Below are positions 17,399-27,369 of a stretch of 64,000 nt of DNA, piece by piece. The position numbers were made by a program, and so were the translations under genes. The stretch is from Planktomarina temperata RCA23. Lineage in GTDB: Bacteria; Pseudomonadota; Alphaproteobacteria; Rhodobacterales; Rhodobacteraceae. Below the pieces are notes generated by a model. That model was not told the DNA's origin and made no database searches. It saw nothing but the letters and a program-made list of their open reading frames with translations. Positions within the stretch are counted from its first letter, which is position 1; each line of letters starts with the position of its first letter. Where the stretch lies: contig NZ_CP003984.1 of NCBI RefSeq assembly GCF_000738435.1, forward strand, positions 1,922,001 through 1,986,000. The letters are read 5' to 3'.

Positions 17399-18136
17399 CT
17401 AGAGCATGGCCATGCCGCCGTTCACATGCAAAGTGGCCCCGGTCGTATAGCCCGCTTCATCACTTGCCAGATAGAGCGCTGCGGCCGCAATTTCGCCCGA
17501 GGTGCCCATGCGCCCAGCCGGCACTTGGGTCAAAATTCCCGTTTTTTGATCTTCTGTCAATTTATCTGTCATCGCGGTGGTGATGAACCCGGGCGCAATG
17601 CAATTAACCGTGATGCCCCGCGTGGCCACTTCATAGGCCAATGATTTCGACATGGCCACAACACCGGCTTTAGAGGCGGCATAATTGGCCTGCCCTGGAT
17701 TGCCAGTTGCGCCAACGATTGAAGACACATTGATGATCCGGCCCCAGCGGGCTTTCATCATGCCGCGCATTACGCCTTTGCACAGGCGCATCGTGCTGGT
17801 CAGATTGATATCGAGAACCGATGTCCATTCGTCATCCGACATGCGCATAAAGAGGTTGTCGCGTGTCACGCCGGCGTTATTGACCAAAATATCAACGCTG
17901 CCCATAGCCTCGGCGGCCTGTTTGGGCAAAGCCATCACCGCCTCAGCATCCGAAAGGTTGCACGGTAAGACGTGGGCGCGAGATCCCAGCTCATCTGCCA
18001 AAGCCTGTAGCGGCTCTACCCGGGTTCCCGAGAGCGCCACGCACGCCCCTGCCCCATGCAGCGCCTTGGCAATTTCCCCGCCGATGCCACCAGAGGCTCC
18101 CGTGATCAAAGCGTTTTTTCCATCCAAACGAAACAT
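17399..18136 (-). CDS. fabG: 3-oxoacyl-ACP reductase
   Basis: A 245-residue short-chain dehydrogenase/reductase. The NADPH-binding loop GASGGIGGEIAKAL is at residues 13-26, VNNAGVTRDNLFMRM near 87, and the catalytic Tyr and Lys in NYAASKAGV near 150. The C-terminus TLHVNGGMAML is typical of FabG. It reduces the beta-keto group during fatty acid elongation. The gene lies between fabD and acpP in the standard order. Confidence 0.96.
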   Translation of the reverse strand: MFRLDGKNALITGASGGIGGEIAKALHGAGACVALSGTRVEPLQALADELGSRAHVLPCNLSDAEAVMALPKQAAEAMGSVDILVNNAGVTRDNLFMRMSDDEWTSVLDINLTSTMRLCKGVMRGMMKARWGRIINVSSIVGATGNPGQANYAASKAGVVAMSKSLAYEVATRGITVNCIAPGFITTAMTDKLTEDQKTGILTQVPAGRMGTSGEIAAAALYLASDEAGYTTGATLHVNGGMAML

Positions 18137-18193
18137 GTGATTCTCCTAAATTCGTCTTTATTTCCAACCGGCCCAGAGACCAAAATGTGACCC

Positions 18194-19123
18194 CTACTCC
18201 CCGTGCAGCTTGGCGATATCTTCGGGGTTGCCAACGGCTTGGCAGGCAATGGCCCGCTCGATGCGGCGGATCATACCGGACAAAGCTTTGCCCGCGCCAA
18301 TTTCCCAAATTTCCGTCACACCTTCCGCGGCCAAATAGGACATAGATTCTCGCCAGCGCACCGCGCCTGTGACCTGCTCGACCAAGAGCGCGCGTATCAG
18401 CTCTGGATCCGAGAGGGCGCTGGCACGCACATTGGCCACCAGGGGCACCGATGGCGTGCTGATCTCCACCTGTGCTAAAGCCTGCGCCATGCGTTCCGCG
18501 GCCGGCTGCATCAAGGCGCAATGGAAGGGCGCGCTGACAGGCAAAAGCACAGCGCGTTTCGCACCGGCCTCCTTGGCCAGATCCAAGGCCCGTTCGACGG
18601 CCGCTTTATGACCTGAGACCACAACCTGTCCCGGATCATTGTCATTGGCCGCCTGGCACACCTCGCCCTGCGCTGCGGCCTCTGCCACGGCACTGACCGC
18701 TGCAAAATCCAAACCCAAGATCGCCGCCATAGCTCCGATACCCACAGGCACAGCCTCCTGCATAGCGGTGCCACGAATGCGCAGCAAACGGGCAGTATCG
18801 GCAATGGTCATCGCCCCGGCTGCCGCCAGAGCGGAATACTCACCCAAGGAATGCCCGGCGACAAAAGAGGCCGTGTTAAGTCCCAGCCCTTCCGACTCCA
18901 AGGCCCGCAAAGCAGCCAAAGACGTCGCCATCAATGCAGGCTGCGCATTGGCTGTGAGGGTCAATGTTTCAATATCCCCATTCCAAATCAGCCCAGATAG
19001 GTCTTGGCCCAATGCGTCATCGACTTCCTCAAATACAGCTTTCGCCGCCGGGTAGCTGGCCGCAAGATCTTGGCCCATGCCGATGGTCTGAGCCCCTTGA
19101 CCCGGAAAAACAAATGCCCGCAT
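18194..19123 (-). CDS. fabD: Malonyl-CoA:ACP transacylase
   Basis: A 309-residue FabD. FVFPGQGAQTIGMG opens the protein, the nucleophile lies in FVAGHSLGEYSALAAAG, and the catalytic His in PVSAPFHCALMQPAAERM. It loads malonate onto ACP to start elongation. It is the first gene of the minus-strand fab series, divergent from rpsF across 285 bp that must hold both promoters, although none was unambiguous. Confidence 0.96.
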   Translation of the reverse strand: MRAFVFPGQGAQTIGMGQDLAASYPAAKAVFEEVDDALGQDLSGLIWNGDIETLTLTANAQPALMATSLAALRALESEGLGLNTASFVAGHSLGEYSALAAAGAMTIADTARLLRIRGTAMQEAVPVGIGAMAAILGLDFAAVSAVAEAAAQGEVCQAANDNDPGQVVVSGHKAAVERALDLAKEAGAKRAVLLPVSAPFHCALMQPAAERMAQALAQVEISTPSVPLVANVRASALSDPELIRALLVEQVTGAVRWRESMSYLAAEGVTEIWEIGAGKALSGMIRRIERAIACQAVGNPEDIAKLHGE

Positions 19124-19408
19124 TTTGATCCTCTTTCGAAACTTCGGTTTTTCTTGGCATATCCCCTGTCACGCCGCACCGCAACGGTTTACAGCACCTA
19201 TACGGCAACTGCCCCGCGCGCGGGCTGGCTCTACCGCACAGAAAAATGCGTCTCAAATGCGGGCACGGACAGCATAAACCTTGCACCTTTCCCCCAGCTG
19301 TGGCAAAGGCAGCCATCCGCAGACAAACCTTCTCCCGTGCGGCCTCTCGTGATCAGACTGCGGTCTCAACTCTGATCTTTGAAGCGCACCTAAAAAACAG
19401 GAAAGCAC

Positions 19409-19774
19409 ATGTCATTTTATGAGCATGTCTTCATTATGCGTCAGGACCTGTCGAACACACAGGCCGAAGCATTGATCGAAGAATTTTCCAATGTCTTGAG
19501 CGCAAACGGCGGGTCCGTTGTGGAGCAGGAATATTGGGGCGTCAAAACCATGGCGTATAAAGTCAACAAAAACCGCAAGGGCCACTATGCCTTTTTGAAG
19601 ACAGATGCGCCTTCGGCCGCTGTTGCCGAAATGGAACGCCTGATGGCATTGCATGAAGATGTCATGCGCACGTTGACCATCCGCGTGAAAGGCCACGAAG
19701 AAGGCCCCTCCGTTCAAATGCAAAAACGTGACGACCGCGCCGATCGCGGTGAACGTCGCGAACGCCGGTCTTAA
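19409..19774 (+). CDS. rpsF: 30S ribosomal protein S6
   Basis: A 121-residue S6 protein (MSFYEHVFIMRQDLSNTQAE), with the conserved VEQEYWGVKTMAYKVNKNRKGHY and a charged, Arg-rich C-terminal tail (RDDRADRGERRERRS). It binds 16S rRNA with S18 in the platform of the small subunit. The start follows AGGAAAGCAC. It is the first gene of rpsF-rpsR-rplI. The 285-bp gap upstream holds no other recognisable gene. Confidence 0.98.
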   Translation: MSFYEHVFIMRQDLSNTQAEALIEEFSNVLSANGGSVVEQEYWGVKTMAYKVNKNRKGHYAFLKTDAPSAAVAEMERLMALHEDVMRTLTIRVKGHEEGPSVQMQKRDDRADRGERRERRS

Positions 19775-19787
19775 GGAGCGCTAAGTT

Positions 19788-20015
19788 ATGGGAACAAAAC
19801 CATTTTTTCGCCGCCGGAAGGTCTGCCCTTTCTCCGGTGATAATGCCCCGAAAATCGATTACAAAGACACACGTCTTTTGCAGCGCTACATCTCTGAGCG
19901 TGGCAAAATCGTGCCGTCCCGTATCACCGCAGTCTCTGCAAAGAAACAACGTGAGCTGGCCCGCGCCATCAAACGTGCACGTTTCTTGGCCTTGCTGCCC
20001 TATGCTGTGAAATAA
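19788..20015 (+). CDS. rpsR: 30S ribosomal protein S18
   Basis: A 75-residue S18 protein: [13 protein letters not shown] at the N-terminus, [50 protein letters not shown] is the full family core. It pairs with S6 on the 30S platform. The start is 13 bp after rpsF with AAGGAGCGCTAAGTT in front. Confidence 0.98.
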   Translation: MGTKPFFRRRKVCPFSGDNAPKIDYKDTRLLQRYISERGKIVPSRITAVSAKKQRELARAIKRARFLALLPYAVK

Positions 20016-20027
20016 GGAGCCAAGCAC

Positions 20028-20645
20028 ATGCAAGTTATCCTTATGGAACGAGTGGCCAAATTGGGCCAAATGGGCGATGTTGTGAATGTGAAGCAGGGCT
20101 TTGCCCGCAACTTCCTGATCCCAACAGGCAAAGCCATGCGTGCCTCTGCTGCCAATATCGCAGCCTTTGACGCGCAAAAAGCACAGCTCGAAGCGCGCAA
20201 CCTGGAAACCAAAGCGGAGGCGGAAGCCTTGGCTGCCAAGCTTGACGGTCAGCAATTTATTGTGATTCGGTCAGCCTCTGACGCTGGGTCGCTTTACGGT
20301 TCGGTCACAACCCGCGATGCGGCAGAAGCGGCCTCTGAAGCCGGCTTCAGCCTCGACAAAAAGCAGGTTGCGTTGATGGCCCCAATCAAAGATCTGGGCA
20401 TCCACAATCTCTCTGTGCGCTTGCACCCTGAAGTTGAGGCGAAAATCGAGCTGAACGTGGCTCGATCCGTTGAAGAAGCGGAGCTTCAAGCGGCAGGAAA
20501 ATCAATCCAAGATCTCGCAGCAGAAGAAGAAGCAGCCGCTGAATTTGAAATTCAGGAACTGTTTGACGATATCGGCGCTGCCGGCATGGATGACTTTGGC
20601 GATGATGATGCGCCAAAGGCTTCCGCGGATGACGAAGAGGCCTAA
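20028..20645 (+). CDS. rplI: 50S ribosomal protein L9 with acidic C-terminal extension
   Basis: The N-terminal [32 protein letters not shown] is the L9 signature, followed by the long helix and the C-terminal domain (ERS-type block [15 protein letters not shown]). At 205 residues it is about 55 longer than E. coli L9. The extra tail is very acidic ([18 protein letters not shown] ... [18 protein letters not shown]), a form common in Rhodobacterales. It is the last gene of the operon before a strong terminator. Confidence 0.97.
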   Translation: MQVILMERVAKLGQMGDVVNVKQGFARNFLIPTGKAMRASAANIAAFDAQKAQLEARNLETKAEAEALAAKLDGQQFIVIRSASDAGSLYGSVTTRDAAEAASEAGFSLDKKQVALMAPIKDLGIHNLSVRLHPEVEAKIELNVARSVEEAELQAAGKSIQDLAAEEEAAAEFEIQELFDDIGAAGMDDFGDDDAPKASADDEEA

Positions 20646-20670
20646 ACCCTCTCCCCATTCCAGACATTTA

Positions 20671-20705
20671 AACGCCGCTCTGTTTCAGGGCGGCGTTTTT
20701 GTTTG
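20671..20705 (+). terminator. Terminator of rpsF-rpsR-rplI
   Basis: AACGCCGCTCTG and the matching AGGGCGGCGTT form a GC-rich stem with a short TTTC loop, followed by a run of T. It lies 25 bp after the rplI stop and has the standard rho-independent form. Confidence 0.88.
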
Positions 20706-20730
20706 GCTGGGCCCACAGCGCTTAACCCAT

Positions 20731-20760
20731 AAAAAAAGCCACCCTTTCGGCAAGGGTGGC
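20731..20760 (-). terminator. Terminator downstream of tig
   Basis: On the minus strand GCCACCCTT and AAGGGTGGC form a 9-bp stem with a 5-nt loop, followed by seven T. It lies 93 bp after the tig stop and is oriented for tig. Together with the rplI terminator it separates two convergent units. Confidence 0.85.
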
Positions 20761-20853
20761 ATGATCAACCAAACTTCACGATATGATCGAAGTGACCGAT
20801 CGAAAAACCTCGCCCGCTTCATGCTTCAAAAAGCAGATGCGGGCGAGATAGGA

Positions 20854-22185
20854 TTATTCGTCGTCCATGGCTTCCACAGCTTTTTGAAGCTGGTCTTTGG
20901 AGACTTCTTTGTCGGTCACAGTTGCCAGTTCAAAGACATAATCGACAACTTTATCTTCGAATAAAGGCGCCCGCATTTGCTGCTGCATCTGTGGATTTTT
21001 TTGCACAAATTCAAAGAATTCACGCTCTTGACCTGGATATTGACGGGCTTGATTCATCATTGCCTGTGTCATCTCCGCATCCGTCACTTGGATCTCAGCT
21101 TTTTGACCCAATTCGGCCAAGAGAAGACCCAGGCGCACGCGGCGCTCGGCCAACGTATTGTGCTCATCTGTCGGCTCAATTTCAGGATGATCGTGGCCCT
21201 GCACGTCAGGGTTTTCGTCATGCCAAAGTTGATGAGCGATTTGCCCTGCTTCCGCTTCCACCAGTGACGGCGGCAGCTCGAATTTCACCATTTTATCCAA
21301 AGCATCCAGCAAGTGACGCTTTTGAACGGCGCGCGCCGCCCCAGCATATTCGGCTTCCAAACGCTCTGAAATTTGGCCTTTCAGCGCGGCTAAATCTTCT
21401 GCGCCGAATTTCGTAGCCAGTTCATCATTGATCTCAGCGGCCTTCGGCGCTTTGACTGCTTTAATTTTGCATTCAAAAACAGCGTCCTTGCCCGCCAGGT
21501 TTTCGGCGCCATATTCCGCAGGGAATGTGACATTCACCTCAACCTCTTCGCCGACCTTTACGCCGACCAATTGTGCTTCAAAGCCCGGAATGAAAGAGTT
21601 GGACCCCAAAACCAGCGGGTAATCTTCCGCAGCGCCGCCCTCAAAGGCTTCACCGTCAACCTTACCAAGAAAATCGATGGTCACCTGGTCGCCATCTTTC
21701 GACTTTGTACCTTTTTTACGATCCGCGAAATCCTGCGCGGTTTCCGCCAAATTCGCGAGGGCTTCGTCCACAGACGCCTCGTCGGCCTTGGCAATCATTT
21801 TGTCCAGCTTGATTTTCTTGAGATCAACCTCAGGGATGGTCGGCAAAGCTTCGTAGGACATCTCAACATGGATGTCGTCGCCCTCTTTCCAATCATCATT
21901 GGTCATTTTAACCGCAGGCTGCATTGCAGGACGATCGCCGCTGTCCTCAAAATGTTTGGACATGGCGCCATCAATGCTCTCTTGCATCGCTTCACCCATC
22001 AGACGCTGACCATATTGCTTTTTCAGCAATGCCATGGGGACTTTGCCCTTCCGAAAGCCCTTCATTTCAATTTCGGGCCGCGCTTCAACCAGTTTTTCGT
22101 CAACCTTTGCGGCCAACTCATCTGCTGTCACAACAATGTTGTAACCGCGCTTCAAGCCTTCGTTCAGGGTCTCAGTGACCTGCAT
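20854..22185 (-). CDS. tig: Trigger factor
   Basis: A 443-residue ribosome-associated chaperone. The N-terminal ribosome-binding domain has the [17 protein letters not shown] signature (about residues 43-60). The FKBP-like isomerase domain follows ([19 protein letters not shown], about 160-240), then the helical C-terminal chaperone arms. The ATG at 22185 is preceded by AAAAGGGATTTACT. A longer in-frame reading would run into the tRNA-Leu gene 22 bp upstream and is rejected. The tRNA is on the same strand, so it may be processed from a common transcript. Confidence 0.96.
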   Translation of the reverse strand: MQVTETLNEGLKRGYNIVVTADELAAKVDEKLVEARPEIEMKGFRKGKVPMALLKKQYGQRLMGEAMQESIDGAMSKHFEDSGDRPAMQPAVKMTNDDWKEGDDIHVEMSYEALPTIPEVDLKKIKLDKMIAKADEASVDEALANLAETAQDFADRKKGTKSKDGDQVTIDFLGKVDGEAFEGGAAEDYPLVLGSNSFIPGFEAQLVGVKVGEEVEVNVTFPAEYGAENLAGKDAVFECKIKAVKAPKAAEINDELATKFGAEDLAALKGQISERLEAEYAGAARAVQKRHLLDALDKMVKFELPPSLVEAEAGQIAHQLWHDENPDVQGHDHPEIEPTDEHNTLAERRVRLGLLLAELGQKAEIQVTDAEMTQAMMNQARQYPGQEREFFEFVQKNPQMQQQMRAPLFEDKVVDYVFELATVTDKEVSKDQLQKAVEAMDDE

Positions 22186-22206
22186 AGTAAATCCCTTTTC
22201 AAACCA

Positions 22207-22291
22207 TGGTGCGGGTAGAGGGACTTGAACCCCCACGCCTTGCGGCGCTAGAACCTAAATCTAGTGCGTCTACCAATTTCGCCATACCCGC
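22207..22291 (-). tRNA. tRNA-Leu (anticodon UAG)
   Basis: On the minus strand an 85-nt tRNA begins GCGGGTATGGCGAAATTGG and ends with an encoded CCA at 22209-22207. The acceptor stem GCGGGTA pairs with TACCCGC. The anticodon stem CTAGA/TCTAG closes the loop TTTAGGT, giving anticodon TAG (plus-strand cta at 22255-22257). GGTTCAAGTCC is the T-arm, and the long variable arm is that of class II tRNA-Leu. Confidence 0.96.
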
Positions 22292-22973
<682 letters not shown>

Positions 22974-22999
22974 TAACGCCTCTAAAGGAGAGACTATCT

Positions 23000-24403
23000 A
23001 TGAGCCAAGCTCTTTTATCTAAGATCGCCGATGAAGGCATCGAATATGTGGACATCCGCTTCACAGATCCTCGCGGAAAACTGCAGCACGTGACCGTATG
23101 CGCCGACCAGGTCGATCAGGACTTCCTTGACGAAGGCTTCATGTTCGACGGCTCGTCGATTGCCGGTTGGAAATCCATTGAAGAATCCGACATGAAATTG
23201 ATGCCGGACGTTGACTCCGCCTATGTCGACCCCTTCTATGCGGAAAAAACTATCTGCATTCACTGCACTGTGGTTGAGCCGGACACCGGCGAAAGCTATG
23301 CGCGCGACCCGCGCGGATGTGCGCAGCGCGCGGAAGCCTATCTTATCTCTTCCGGGATCGGCGATGTGGCCTATATGGGGCCAGAGGCAGAATTCTTCCT
23401 ATTCGACGACGTTCGTTTTGAGAACAAAATCAACAAAGTATCCTATGAAGTTGATGCAGTTGATGCCTCATGGAATACCGATAGTGACTACGAAGTCGGC
23501 AACATGGGCCACCGCCCCGGTGTCAAAGGCGGCTACTTCCCCGTGAACCCCATTGATGACGCGCAAGACATCCGCAGCGAAATGCTCTCCACCATGAAGC
23601 GGATGGGCATGAAGGTCGACAAACATCACCACGAGGTGGCGAGCTGTCAACACGAGCTGGGCCTGATCTTCGGATCCTTGACCCATCAAGCCGATGAGTT
23701 GCAAAAATATAAATACGTCATTCACAACGTCGCCCATGCCTACGGCAAATCCGCGACTTTCATGCCCAAGCCCATCGCAGGCGACAACGGCACAGGCATG
23801 CATGTGAATATGTCCATCTGGAAAGATGGCAAGCCGCTGTTTGCGGGCGACAAATACGCCGATCTTTCCGATGAAGCGCTTTATTTCATCGGCGGCATCT
23901 TGCAGCACGCAAAAGCCTTGAACGCCTTCACCAACCCATCAACCAACAGCTACAAGCGCTTGATCCCCGGCTTTGAAGCCCCAGTTCTGCGCGCCTATTC
24001 TGCACGCAACCGGTCTGGCTGCGTTCGGATCCCATGGGCCGAGTCGCCAAAAGCCAAGCGCGTTGAAGCGCGTTTCCCTGATCCAGCCGCGAACCCTTAC
24101 CTATGTTTTGCAGCTTTGCTGATGGCCGGTCTTGATGGCATCAAAAACAAAATTCACCCAGGTGAAGCCTCTGACAAAGATCTCTATGATCTGCCGCCAG
24201 AAGAGCTGGCCGATATCCCAACTGTTTGCGGCTCGCTGCGCGAAGCGCTGGACGAGTTGAAAGCGGATATGGGCTTCTTGACCGCCGGTGGTGTGTTCAC
24301 AGAGGATCAAATCGCCGGGTATATTGACCTGAAAATGGAAGAGGTTCTGCACTATGAGCACACACCTCACCCCGTTGAGTTTGGCATGTATTACAGCTGC
24401 TAA
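23000..24403 (+). CDS. glnA: Glutamine synthetase, type I
   Basis: A 467-residue GlnA that forms glutamine from glutamate, ammonia and [50 protein letters not shown] and the ATP-binding block [18 protein letters not shown] are present. [20 protein letters not shown] contains the tyrosine adenylylated by GlnE, so this is the regulated GSI-beta form. AAAGGAGAGACTATCT precedes the ATG, and a strong terminator follows the stop. Confidence 0.98.
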   Translation: MSQALLSKIADEGIEYVDIRFTDPRGKLQHVTVCADQVDQDFLDEGFMFDGSSIAGWKSIEESDMKLMPDVDSAYVDPFYAEKTICIHCTVVEPDTGESYARDPRGCAQRAEAYLISSGIGDVAYMGPEAEFFLFDDVRFENKINKVSYEVDAVDASWNTDSDYEVGNMGHRPGVKGGYFPVNPIDDAQDIRSEMLSTMKRMGMKVDKHHHEVASCQHELGLIFGSLTHQADELQKYKYVIHNVAHAYGKSATFMPKPIAGDNGTGMHVNMSIWKDGKPLFAGDKYADLSDEALYFIGGILQHAKALNAFTNPSTNSYKRLIPGFEAPVLRAYSARNRSGCVRIPWAESPKAKRVEARFPDPAANPYLCFAALLMAGLDGIKNKIHPGEASDKDLYDLPPEELADIPTVCGSLREALDELKADMGFLTAGGVFTEDQIAGYIDLKMEEVLHYEHTPHPVEFGMYYSC

Positions 24404-24428
24404 TCGCGGCTCATAGACTGAAAATAAA

Positions 24429-24459
24429 GAAGGCGTCCACATTTGGGCGCCTTTTTTTT
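24429..24459 (+). terminator. Terminator of glnBA
   Basis: AAGGCGTCC and GGGCGCCTT form a stem with one mismatch and a short loop, followed by a run of T (24452-24459). It lies 26 bp after the glnA stop. Confidence 0.88.
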
Positions 24460-24482
24460 GCCCGCTCGGCGGCGAGGCCCGA

Positions 24483-25217
24483 TTAGGCCGGCTTTTTGAT
24501 CAAATACGTATGAATTGCAAATAACACCGCGCCAGAGCGCGGCAGGCGTACCAGGGCTTGATGCTCCGAGCGAATATATGCGCCATGGCCGTAATCCTCA
24601 TCACCGCTTCGCGGGTCCGTTTCACTGCGTGGTTGAAACAAATCCGGCCGCACATATTCCAGCACATTGAACCGCCACATGGGGCGTCCCGGTTTTATAC
24701 CATCAAACAAGCGCTGCACCCGTTTGGCCACATCCACATCATATTCCGCCACTGGTCGATGCACGGCACTGAGCGGGCGACCTATTTTCTCGTGCAAGGT
24801 CCAGCTGGCCGGGAAACACATCACGGCCGCGGTCAAGACATGCTCCTGGCCGCGCTTTTCATGCAAACAAAGGTCTTCTTGCACCAAACGCGCCGCAACG
24901 CACAGCGGATCGCCAGACAGAGGCACGCGCACCCCATCCGGGCGCTGTACCATATTTTCCTCAACGCGATAGGACGGGCGGCGGCGCAATTGCGCTAAGA
25001 TTTCATCCAAGACCTCGCGTTTTGCCTCAACGGAGGCTCCGGCATCGGCAAAGACCTTGTCTGGTGTATCCTGCAAAAGCCGGTCGCGCTCGGCCAGTTG
25101 CGCCGCATAGGCCTCATCCTCAATCAGCCAGCCATCCTCGGCAAGCGGCAACATCCCCGGTAATTTTTTATGTTCCGACACATTATAGGGGATCTTACTT
25201 TGCAAAATTTCTGGCAT
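24483..25217 (-). CDS. DUF3445 family protein (heme-dependent oxidative N-demethylase-like)
   Basis: A 244-residue protein of the DUF3445 family, named after the alpha subunit of a dimethylamine monooxygenase (heme-dependent oxidative N-demethylase). Visible features are LPGMLPLAEDGWLIEDEAY near the N-terminus, FPASWTLHEKIGRPLSAVHRPV in the middle with the conserved His, and VRPDLFQP and HQALVRLPRSGAVLFAIHTY near the C-terminus. The ATG at 25217 gives MPEILQSKIPYN; a longer in-frame start at 25274 has no support. It is divergent from dddP with about 100 bp between starts. No partner subunit genes are adjacent, so methylamine oxidation by this copy is uncertain. Confidence 0.8.
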   Translation of the reverse strand: MPEILQSKIPYNVSEHKKLPGMLPLAEDGWLIEDEAYAAQLAERDRLLQDTPDKVFADAGASVEAKREVLDEILAQLRRRPSYRVEENMVQRPDGVRVPLSGDPLCVAARLVQEDLCLHEKRGQEHVLTAAVMCFPASWTLHEKIGRPLSAVHRPVAEYDVDVAKRVQRLFDGIKPGRPMWRFNVLEYVRPDLFQPRSETDPRSGDEDYGHGAYIRSEHQALVRLPRSGAVLFAIHTYLIKKPA

Positions 25218-25318
25218 GAAATCCGACTCGCTCGCGGGAAATGTGAAAACAGATGTCGCAAACAAACCTGACACAGCCGCGCTGCAAACGCAATCTGACG
25301 CGTAAAGGGAGCGTTTTT

Positions 25319-26665
25319 ATGACCGAACCATTCCGTGAAAACCGCAAGATTGACCCCAGCCGCGGGGCATTGACCGGCGACAATACCCCCAATGACATGG
25401 ATCGCGTCGAGATCGGCCCGACAAAACTGGCATTTGACGAATGGGCGGCCGCTGGGCTGGAGCTGCCTGATTTGCAGCAAATGCGCCTCTTTCGTCACAA
25501 TCGGTTGGTGCAGGGGGTCAATGGGCGCGACTATGGCGCTTTGGTGGTTTTTGACCCGCTGAATATCCGCTACGCCAGTGACAGCACAAATATGCAGCTG
25601 TGGAACACCCATAACCCATTTCGCGCGCTGATCGTCTGCGCCGATGGCTATATGGTGATGTGGGATTATAAAAATTCTCCGTTTCTGTCGGAGTTCAATC
25701 CGCTGGTGCGCGAACAGCGCTCCGGGGCGGACTTCTTCTATTTTGACCGCGGAGATATGGCGCATTTGGCAGCAGAGGCCTTTGCCGGTGAAGTCTATGA
25801 TTTGGTCCGTGCCCATGGCGGCGGAAACATGCGACTGGCAGTGGATAAAATCATGATGGTCGGCCTCAGAGCGCTGGAAGCCAAGGGGTTTGAAGTTTTT
25901 GAAGGTGAGGAGCTGACCGAAAAGGCCCGCGTGATCAAGGGGCCCGATGAGATCAAAGCGATGCGATGCGCCAGCCATGCCTGCGAGACCGCCGTGCGCG
26001 CCATGGAAGAGGCCGCTCGTTCTGGGGTGCCTGGCGGTCAGATGAGCGAAGATGACATCTGGGCTGTGCTACATGCTGAAAATATTCGCCGCGGCGGGGA
26101 GTGGATTGAAACACGCCTTCTCGCCTCCGGTCCGCGCACCAATCCTTGGTTTCAAGAATGCGGGCCGCGGCTGGTGCAAAACAACGAGATTGTCAGCTTT
26201 GATACTGATCTCATTGGCAGCTATGGTATTTGTGTGGATATCTCCCGCAGCTGGTGGATTGGCGATCAAGCCCCCCGCCCCGATATGATTGCCGCCATGC
26301 AACATGCCCAGGAGCATATTCAGAGCAATATGAACATGCTGGCCCCGGGCGTTTCGATGCGCAGCCTGTCGGAGAAATGTCACCGGCTTGACGACCAATA
26401 TCAAGCGCAGAAATACGGCTGTTTGATGCATGGGGTCGGCCTGTGCGATGAATGGCCCTTGATAGCCTATCCCGACCATTTGGTGGATGGTGCCTTTGAA
26501 TATGAGTTGGAAGCGGGCATGGTCCTATGTGTCGAGGCATTGGTCTCCCCCGAGGGTGGAGACTTCTCCATCAAACTGGAAGATCAAGTTTTGATTACCG
26601 AAGATGGCTTTGAAAACCTGACCAGTTACCCGTTTGATCCGGCGTTAATGGGGTATGGCGCCTAA
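25319..26665 (+). CDS. dddP: DMSP lyase DddP (M24 peptidase fold)
   Basis: The 448-residue product matches roseobacter DddP closely in the blocks I can recall: RKIDPSRGA and PNDMDRVEIGPTKLAF at the N-terminus, YASDSTNMQLWNTHNPFRA, EWIETRLLASGPRTNPWFQE and VSFDTDLIGSYGICVDISRSW. DddP cleaves dimethylsulfoniopropionate to dimethyl sulfide and acrylate. The metal ligands of the pita-bread fold are present: the Asp residues of DTDLIGSYGICVD, the His of LMHGVGL, and Glu in CVEALV and KLEDQVL. The ATG at 25319 follows AAAGGGAGCGTTTTT. No acrylate-handling genes are next to it. Confidence 0.93.
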   Translation: MTEPFRENRKIDPSRGALTGDNTPNDMDRVEIGPTKLAFDEWAAAGLELPDLQQMRLFRHNRLVQGVNGRDYGALVVFDPLNIRYASDSTNMQLWNTHNPFRALIVCADGYMVMWDYKNSPFLSEFNPLVREQRSGADFFYFDRGDMAHLAAEAFAGEVYDLVRAHGGGNMRLAVDKIMMVGLRALEAKGFEVFEGEELTEKARVIKGPDEIKAMRCASHACETAVRAMEEAARSGVPGGQMSEDDIWAVLHAENIRRGGEWIETRLLASGPRTNPWFQECGPRLVQNNEIVSFDTDLIGSYGICVDISRSWWIGDQAPRPDMIAAMQHAQEHIQSNMNMLAPGVSMRSLSEKCHRLDDQYQAQKYGCLMHGVGLCDEWPLIAYPDHLVDGAFEYELEAGMVLCVEALVSPEGGDFSIKLEDQVLITEDGFENLTSYPFDPALMGYGA

Positions 26666-26685
26666 ACCAAACCGCGCGTGCCAAA

Positions 26686-26715
26686 GAAAAAGGGCGCCGC
26701 CGCAGCCGCGCCCTT
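26686..26715 (-). terminator. Terminator between bioY and dddP
   Basis: Read on the minus strand, AAGGGCGC and GCGCCCTT form an 8-bp stem followed by TTTTCTTTGG, suited to ending bioY. On the plus strand the tail lacks a T-run, so dddP may end less sharply here. Confidence 0.6.
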
Positions 26716-26738
26716 GAAGGGTTGAACGCCAAATCCCC

Positions 26739-27338
26739 TTACTTGCGCGCGCGACCCACCAGGGTCCAAAGCGCCGGCAGCAAGAGCGCCGCGAGGGCCA
26801 GTTTCACCACATCGCCCAGCAAAAACGGCTTTAAGCCCCAAGCTAAAATCGGCGCATCGACTCCGTAAAGCACGGTCAACCAGATTAAGCCAGGCACGTA
26901 GATCAGCACATTGCCAAGCAGCATAGCCAAGGCCATTTTGCCCCGCGCCCGGTCCCAGCCCTTGCGCGCCAAAGCGCCCAAAGCCAAGACGGCGAGAACA
27001 TAGCCAACCAAATAACCCCCCGTGCCGCCCATCATATAGGGCACACCCGAGATTTCTGCGCTGGATCCGGCGAAAACGTCAAATCCCAATGCACCAATCA
27101 GCATATAGCCCAAAACCGTTGCCAGACCCAAGCGCGCGCCATAGGCCGCACCAATGCTCAAAACCGCAAAAGTGCCCATAGTCATGGGGACAGGGAACAT
27201 CGGGATCTTGATTTTCGCAGCAAGTGCCAAAGCGGCGATGCCGGCGACGACCAAAACCAATTGCTTCACCCGCAGCGCCAGGCCGGTTTGCGGAAAAAAG
27301 GCCTCTGCCAGTGTCAAAGATGGGGTCTGTGTGGTCAT
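26739..27338 (-). CDS. bioY: Biotin transporter substrate-binding component BioY
   Basis: A 199-residue integral membrane protein with six predicted helices, the S component of an ECF-type biotin importer. KIKIPMFPVPMTMGTFAVLSIGAAYG and GGTGGYLVGYVLA are the BioY signature blocks that line the biotin site. The ATG at 27338 follows AAAAGGAAATTTCAC; the longer frame is rejected. bioM (ATPase) and bioN (transmembrane) are not adjacent. Solitary BioY proteins are known to transport biotin or to share energising components. Biotin uptake would suit a marine auxotroph, but auxotrophy cannot be judged here. Confidence 0.93.
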   Translation of the reverse strand: MTTQTPSLTLAEAFFPQTGLALRVKQLVLVVAGIAALALAAKIKIPMFPVPMTMGTFAVLSIGAAYGARLGLATVLGYMLIGALGFDVFAGSSAEISGVPYMMGGTGGYLVGYVLAVLALGALARKGWDRARGKMALAMLLGNVLIYVPGLIWLTVLYGVDAPILAWGLKPFLLGDVVKLALAALLLPALWTLVGRARK

Positions 27339-27369
27339 GTGAAATTTCCTTTTGTTTCGTGGTTCAGAC

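Noticed and set aside
22186-22236. Longer tig reading frame starting inside the tRNA gene
   Set aside because: It would translate tRNA-Leu sequence; the ATG at 22185 has a ribosome site and gives the family N-terminus.
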